34,315 nucleotides of DNA from IMG/VR virus record IMGVR_UViG_3300021085_000109, positions 1-34,315 of that record. One strand, written 5' to 3'. This document shows positions 30,701 to 34,315 of the stretch, in pieces. The notes under the pieces are model-generated. The model was not told the origin of the DNA. It worked only from the letters and a program-made list of their open reading frames with translations, and made no database searches. This DNA comes from a virus. The translations under genes were made by a program, and so were the position numbers. Numbering within the stretch: the first letter of the stretch is position 1; every line of letters starts with the position of its first letter.

Positions 30701-33700
30701 GGTACATTATATTTTGCTCATGCAGACAACACCTCAATAGGTAGTGGTGCCGCTTTTCATTTTGATACTACTGAAACACAAGTTAGTGTTGTATCTGGTG
30801 ATGCTACTAGCGAGGGGAATTTTTTATCTTATTCAAGAGCATCAACAGCAGAGGTTGATTATGGTTTTGTAGCAGATTTAAATACTGGTATGTATCGACC
30901 AGCTAATCATCAACTAGGTTTTGTTGTTAATGGTTCAAGAAAAATACAATTGACCGCTGATGGTGTGTTTATACAAAATGGTTCATTATATGTACAATCT
31001 GGTACTGCCGCAGTTCCCTCATTGCAAATAGGTGATACAGATACTGGTTTTTATGATGCTGGAGCAAATGTAATAGGTATTTCTACTGGAGGTGTTGCAC
31101 AAGCTACATTTGGTTCATCACCTAATGGAACAATACCTTTGAGAGTTTTTGGAAGTGGAGCTACTATTGGCGGAACTACAATGGCAAACTCAACTCTATT
31201 AGTAGGTACAACAAGCGTTGGAATTGGTATTGATTCAAATGAGATAATGAATGTTGGCGACCATTTCTATTTTGGAACGAGTGGAGCAGATAGAGACATT
31301 GTTTTTAGAACACAAGGGAGTGTAAAGCAAATGAGATTATTGCACTCTGGAGAATTATGCTTAGGTACAGATAATTCAAGTGCTGATGCTTTATTAGATA
31401 TTAAAACTCCAGCAGTAGCAGATGGTGGCACACTAGGTGCTAATATTTTGTCATTAATAGGCACATCAGAAACTACATCTACAAGTGGAACTGTAACACC
31501 AACAAATGCAATAGTGTTTAAACCAGCAATGCCAGCTGGATATGGGACAGATGGTTATAATACAGTTTTAGAACAACAATCTGGTGGTGCTAGGGTATTT
31601 TATTTTAGAACATCTGGAGCAAGTCATTTAAGTATTGATGTAGAACATAATGGTATTTTTGGTGGTAATTTAACAGCATCTGGTGCTAGTTCGGTTTTAA
31701 ATACTGGAAATTCTGGTACTTTTGTAACTAGTGATGCAAATAATTATCCTAGAATAACAATAAATAACGGCTCAGTACAATTAGGGTTATTTCGGTCAGG
31801 TTCTAATGCTGGAGGTATGTATATTGGAGCTGATGCAACTGAGTTTTCTTTAAGAAGCGCATCTTTTGCTACACAAATGTCAATTACTCAATCTGGTAAT
31901 ATGGATTTACGGGGTTATATAATATGTGATAACAATGTAATAATAGATGGTGTTGATGCGGCTGGTAATGTAACTGGAACAGATGATCAATTAAGAGTAA
32001 CTGGCTATGGAATAATGGGTAACAGAGCTGGTAATGTTTATATTACAAATGGTAATACTGCTGCTAGTGCTAGTTTAGTATTTGGTGTTAGAGGGGCGCA
32101 CAATGCGAATAATAGATTAATTATTAATGACAATACATCAACCTTTTATACTGATATAACCGCAAGTAATCATGATATTAAAGCAGTAGGTACTTCAACT
32201 AATACAGTTACATCAGAATACGATTCAACACATTATGCTAGATTTGAAGCTAATTCAAGTGGCGGTGTTGTTAAGGGTATTGGCGGTGGTGGTTTTTTGA
32301 TTAGAAGTTATGGCGATACTTATTTTAATGGTGGCAATTTAGGAGTTGCTATTGCTGTTCCAACTAATAACGACTTTGGTTCTGTTCCGCCAAGATTACA
32401 TGTTTTAGGTGCTGGCGCTAATGGTGAATTTAGATTAACCGCAAGGTTTCAAGCTGGTGCAGATGCTGATAATACTGGTGCTGCAATAATTATAAATCAT
32501 TCTAATGATAGAGGTATGGTGCTTGAGGGTGGTCGAGCAAATAGCGATAGGGGTATTGGTCATATAGGATTATCAACATCTGGGGGTGTTCACACTAGAT
32601 TAATTACAATTAAACAGCATAGCAACGATGATTATAGATTTGGTGTTAATGAACAATCACCAAAAGTAGATTTTGATTTTCAGAATTATAGTTCTTCTAA
32701 TGGTCAATCATCAACAATGCGAATTGGTGGTGCAGGTAGTAATGAAAGTTCTAAATTAGAACTAGGTGAATCAATTAATGCCTCTGGTGTAATGACTTAT
32801 GGTTATGCTTTAGTTAATGATGGCTCAGCAAATAAATTTGCAATAACAACACATAATAATAGTGCTGGAGGTGTTAATTCATTTGAGATAGATAGAGTTA
32901 CTGGTAATGTTGGAATTAAAGGAGTTAGTGGTGCTGAGGAGTTACAGGTTAATGGCAATATGTTTTTAACAAACAACAGCTATATAGGTTTTAACACAAG
33001 CGCATCATCTGGACATCCTAAAATTTCAATGGATTCATTAGGTGCTTTTAGTTTTACAAATACAGCAAATTTAGTAGGTTTAAAAATTAATAATAGTGGA
33101 ACTGTTGATTTAAACAATGGAACTGGTCAAACTGTTTTAGTTAAGGGTGGCACAATGAATTTTGGAATACCTGGCAATGGAGCAAATGTAAATGGAAGAT
33201 TCTGTACTATTGAGGGCAATACTGGTACTGATGGCGAAGGTTCTGGTAGAATATTCTTTGCTGAACACAATTCAACAACTGGAGCAAAAAATGCTTATGG
33301 AATGTCACTTGGTTATAGAGGTGGTGGTACATCTTTACCTAGTGGCGTTAATGGCTTATTAACACAAATAGGAAATGGTGAATGGGGTATGTGGGGACAT
33401 AATGGTGTTGATAATGGTACTCTGATAATGTCTGGTACTCGTTCAGCAAGTACATTAAAATTGTTAACTAATTTAGTTGAGACAAAAGCTGTAAACCAAA
33501 GGGTTAAGATTTCAGTATGGTCAGGTTCTACTTATGGTTTTGGTATGCAAACTACTCATACATTTGGTGGGTTAAATGGTTATGCCATAACTTGTCAAAT
33601 GAGCAATACATCAGCAAGAGGTTTTTGGTGGGGTGATACTGGTCATACAAATTCTCAAGGTGCTTTTGCTTGTACCACTCAAGGTAAATTTACAATAGCA

Positions 33701-34099
33701 CATTCACTTAGATTAGGTTATGGAGAAGGTGATACAACATTGCCAGGATCAACATATACTTGTGATGTTTCTGGTACAATAAGAGCCACAAGTGATGTTA
33801 TAGCTTTTTCTGATCGTAGAATAAAAGAAAACATTGTTACTGTTGACAATGCACTAGATAAGGTTACACAATTAAGAGGTGTTACATATACCAGAAAAGA
33901 TATTGATGATAAATCAACTAAAATTGGTGTTATTGCACAAGAAGTTTTAGAGGTGTTGCCAGAGGTTGTAAGTATTGATGATGAGGATAAGCACTCTGTT
34001 GCTTATGGTAATATGGCTGGTGTATTTATAGAAGCTATAAAAGAATTAAAAGCAGAAGTTGATAGTTTAAAACAAGAAATTAAACAATTAAAAAAATAA
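27737..34099 (+). CDS. Giant tail fibre / spike with C-terminal S74 chaperone-peptidase
   Basis: A protein of 2120 residues. The N-terminal region (1-130) has ITTSPKRLTDGFGNVSPFYVST and VSGNLTVNGTLTY, beta-helix-type adhesin pattern, followed by a Gly-Asp/Asn repeat GNLT-GDVT-GDVT-GDVT-GDVT-GNLE-GNVT (171-198). A long Gly/Asn/Ser/Thr-rich body follows. The last 100 residues match peptidase S74, the intramolecular chaperone: SDRRIKENI (2025-2033, Ser2025 the likely nucleophile), GVIAQEVLEVLPEVV, then a coiled coil (2095-2120). The chaperone helps the fibre form a trimer and then cuts itself off. It is the receptor-binding candidate. Confidence 0.88.
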   Translation: MATLSNTKIKDTYQSLVKFNDNGNITTSPKRLTDGFGNVSPFYVSTTQVGIGTSPNSSYDLHVYGNTKIGANLDVSGNLTVNGTLTYLNVTDLAVEDPLIKLAKDNDANILDIGLFGKYAVSTNVKYKGFFNDASDDKFKIFTGLTTEPTTTVDVSDSGYTVGTLVANVEGNLTGDVTGDVTGDVTGDVTGNLEGNVTGGTISGTTGTFSSNFIINSDSFAFNGTAPVMTVNSSNAASGFRINITGLDEVGDSLIRFQDNSTTRFNMTKDGRITTIGNIDTTLVIDTNTNAQPLNITRLGITSSQTLQIGITDTVAIFNYIEDTSSEGTGVFGTYSFRLSGNDGEATVIPLTLGKTESTFSGQVTIPETPTADAHAASKKYVDDNTGSTDSAKRLEVDVKNVHGATLAKGTVVHAEPTGTLSGNVIEVVAADANTRMPAIGVLNEALLDDGEGKAVMFGTVQGIDTSGFSVGDELYVSATAGQFTATKPTATNEEVQKIAIVVKSHASNGLIKVFGAGRSNDIPNRVNRDMNFTDDSELTFGDSDDASIKWDSTASQLFIDGESKFLDKLIANNNFVAQGTVDLNVMPTHQSEGSIKIGRYDGNTTRFHLIKNYVSTTLASNYMKFSLHNDVDNDTTDVLSLFGDGNIVVAGNETIGNTTIEADRILKIQTAAEYNTELQLRESTDNYGFTLRYDGTANQFKVIRHDNSAAGVDVITIGRGANTVAFAGGITMGGQQIDMVNGNIVNVNNLTFNDPGGNEGINWNGGNLWRIFESPNDLSNASGNLQFVKDTTRSMTLDTSGNLYTLGGLDAGSVISRNTLSVTGVSTFTSRVDMTGTSGWNSPSYFYAAYTHTTGMRMVGNESQIDLVSQDLGEHSGSLLLRGANQGFGLTNSITNNRLEIKYFVADDDSFTIHGSGTNVSTLTDVVFFNSDGSVDFKNNINVTGNTTANGSLTVTSDTGLKIRTTTNGVGAKINFSDHITTGTLQEGTLYFAHADNTSIGSGAAFHFDTTETQVSVVSGDATSEGNFLSYSRASTAEVDYGFVADLNTGMYRPANHQLGFVVNGSRKIQLTADGVFIQNGSLYVQSGTAAVPSLQIGDTDTGFYDAGANVIGISTGGVAQATFGSSPNGTIPLRVFGSGATIGGTTMANSTLLVGTTSVGIGIDSNEIMNVGDHFYFGTSGADRDIVFRTQGSVKQMRLLHSGELCLGTDNSSADALLDIKTPAVADGGTLGANILSLIGTSETTSTSGTVTPTNAIVFKPAMPAGYGTDGYNTVLEQQSGGARVFYFRTSGASHLSIDVEHNGIFGGNLTASGASSVLNTGNSGTFVTSDANNYPRITINNGSVQLGLFRSGSNAGGMYIGADATEFSLRSASFATQMSITQSGNMDLRGYIICDNNVIIDGVDAAGNVTGTDDQLRVTGYGIMGNRAGNVYITNGNTAASASLVFGVRGAHNANNRLIINDNTSTFYTDITASNHDIKAVGTSTNTVTSEYDSTHYARFEANSSGGVVKGIGGGGFLIRSYGDTYFNGGNLGVAIAVPTNNDFGSVPPRLHVLGAGANGEFRLTARFQAGADADNTGAAIIINHSNDRGMVLEGGRANSDRGIGHIGLSTSGGVHTRLITIKQHSNDDYRFGVNEQSPKVDFDFQNYSSSNGQSSTMRIGGAGSNESSKLELGESINASGVMTYGYALVNDGSANKFAITTHNNSAGGVNSFEIDRVTGNVGIKGVSGAEELQVNGNMFLTNNSYIGFNTSASSGHPKISMDSLGAFSFTNTANLVGLKINNSGTVDLNNGTGQTVLVKGGTMNFGIPGNGANVNGRFCTIEGNTGTDGEGSGRIFFAEHNSTTGAKNAYGMSLGYRGGGTSLPSGVNGLLTQIGNGEWGMWGHNGVDNGTLIMSGTRSASTLKLLTNLVETKAVNQRVKISVWSGSTYGFGMQTTHTFGGLNGYAITCQMSNTSARGFWWGDTGHTNSQGAFACTTQGKFTIAHSLRLGYGEGDTTLPGSTYTCDVSGTIRATSDVIAFSDRRIKENIVTVDNALDKVTQLRGVTYTRKDIDDKSTKIGVIAQEVLEVLPEVVSIDDEDKHSVAYGNMAGVFIEAIKELKAEVDSLKQEIKQLKK
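28247..28306 (+). repeat. 12-base tandem repeat coding for GDVT
   Basis: Units GGAGATGTTACA at 28259 and 28271, then GGTGATGTTACG and GGTGATGTAACA, preceded by GGAAATTTAACA at 28247. Repeats of 12 bases keep the reading frame, so copy-number change would alter fibre length without breaking it. Confidence 0.85.
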
Positions 34100-34102
34100 A
34101 AT

Positions 34103-34315
34103 ATGCCTTGTCCAAATATTGCAAATGATGAAATATCAATGCTTAAAACAGCTAGAGAAAGAACTGGAGCTGGTTATACATCAAATTTTACAATAGCACC
34201 ACCAATATATATGTCAGACATACAAAGATTAAGTGGTGGCGATTCAAGTGGATCAGGTCGAAGCTATCCAGCAGTTGCATTAGCAAATCCAATCACTAAC
34301 CGACCAGATGGTGAA
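34103..34315 (+). CDS. Small virion protein, N-terminal part (partial)
   Basis: 71 codons are visible before the window ends. The sequence MPCPNIANDEISMLKTARERTGAGYTS, then PIYMSDIQRLSGGDSSGSG and ending NRPDGE, is like small C-terminal or fibre-accessory proteins with a PDG motif found beside fibres of flavobacterial phages. It begins 3 bases after the fibre stop. Function and length unknown because it is cut. Confidence 0.6.
   Translation, partial: MPCPNIANDEISMLKTARERTGAGYTSNFTIAPPIYMSDIQRLSGGDSSGSGRSYPAVALANPITNRPDGE

Noticed and set aside
1-34315. tRNA genes, integrase or repressor of a temperate phage
   Set aside because: I read the gaps on both strands for cloverleaf-type stems and the genes for recombinase motifs and saw none. 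A tRNA search program could still find a divergent one.

Overview
The window is most of the genome of an AT-rich tailed bacteriophage with siphovirus-type genes. Its host is probably a marine flavobacterium or other Bacteroidota. The host inference rests on promoters of the Bacteroidota form TTTG-N19/20-TAnnTTTG, on weak or absent Shine-Dalgarno sites, and on many proteins whose sequence patterns I associate with flavobacterial phages. All genes lie on the + strand. I see no integrase, excisionase, CRISPR array, rRNA or tRNA, so a lytic lifestyle is the simplest reading. Both ends cut through genes (an endolysin at the left, a small probable virion protein at the right), so the window is a slice of a longer, possibly circularly permuted molecule.

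Layout. 1-780: end of an M15-type endolysin gene, a holin, then a terminator. 784-9210: early operon with an ERF annealing protein, an SSB-like protein, a winged-helix protein, a primase-helicase, a VRR-NUC-like nuclease, a sigma-like protein, a small lipoprotein with its own promoter, a RecE-like nuclease, a stand-alone DnaA domain-IV-like protein, an Nmad1-like protein, both terminase subunits and a second PD-(D/E)XK nuclease. 9211-13640: a run of small genes of unknown role, many joined by ATGA overlaps, behind promoters that share a CAGTTGGA box. 13640-14444: a mostly non-coding switch region with one small gene and six palindromic repeats. 14445-34315: virion genes, tail first (G/GT chaperones, tail completion, tail tip, tape measure), then head (XkdF-like protease, scaffold-like protein, capsid), tube-like protein, portal, connector, and a 2120-residue fibre with a C-terminal S74 self-cleaving chaperone.

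How it fits together. ERF, the SSB-like protein, the RecE-like nuclease and the primase-helicase form a recombination and replication set. The sigma-like and winged-helix proteins are candidates for temporal control. The same 15-bp palindrome (AATACATAGTGTATT and variants) lies three times between the winged-helix gene and the primase-helicase gene and six times just before the late operon, so one DNA-binding protein may act on both the replication and late regions. The tail-assembly chaperone gene carries a clear -1 programmed frameshift signal that yields a GT-type fusion. Strong terminators after the capsid and tube-like genes probably set the dose of these abundant proteins.
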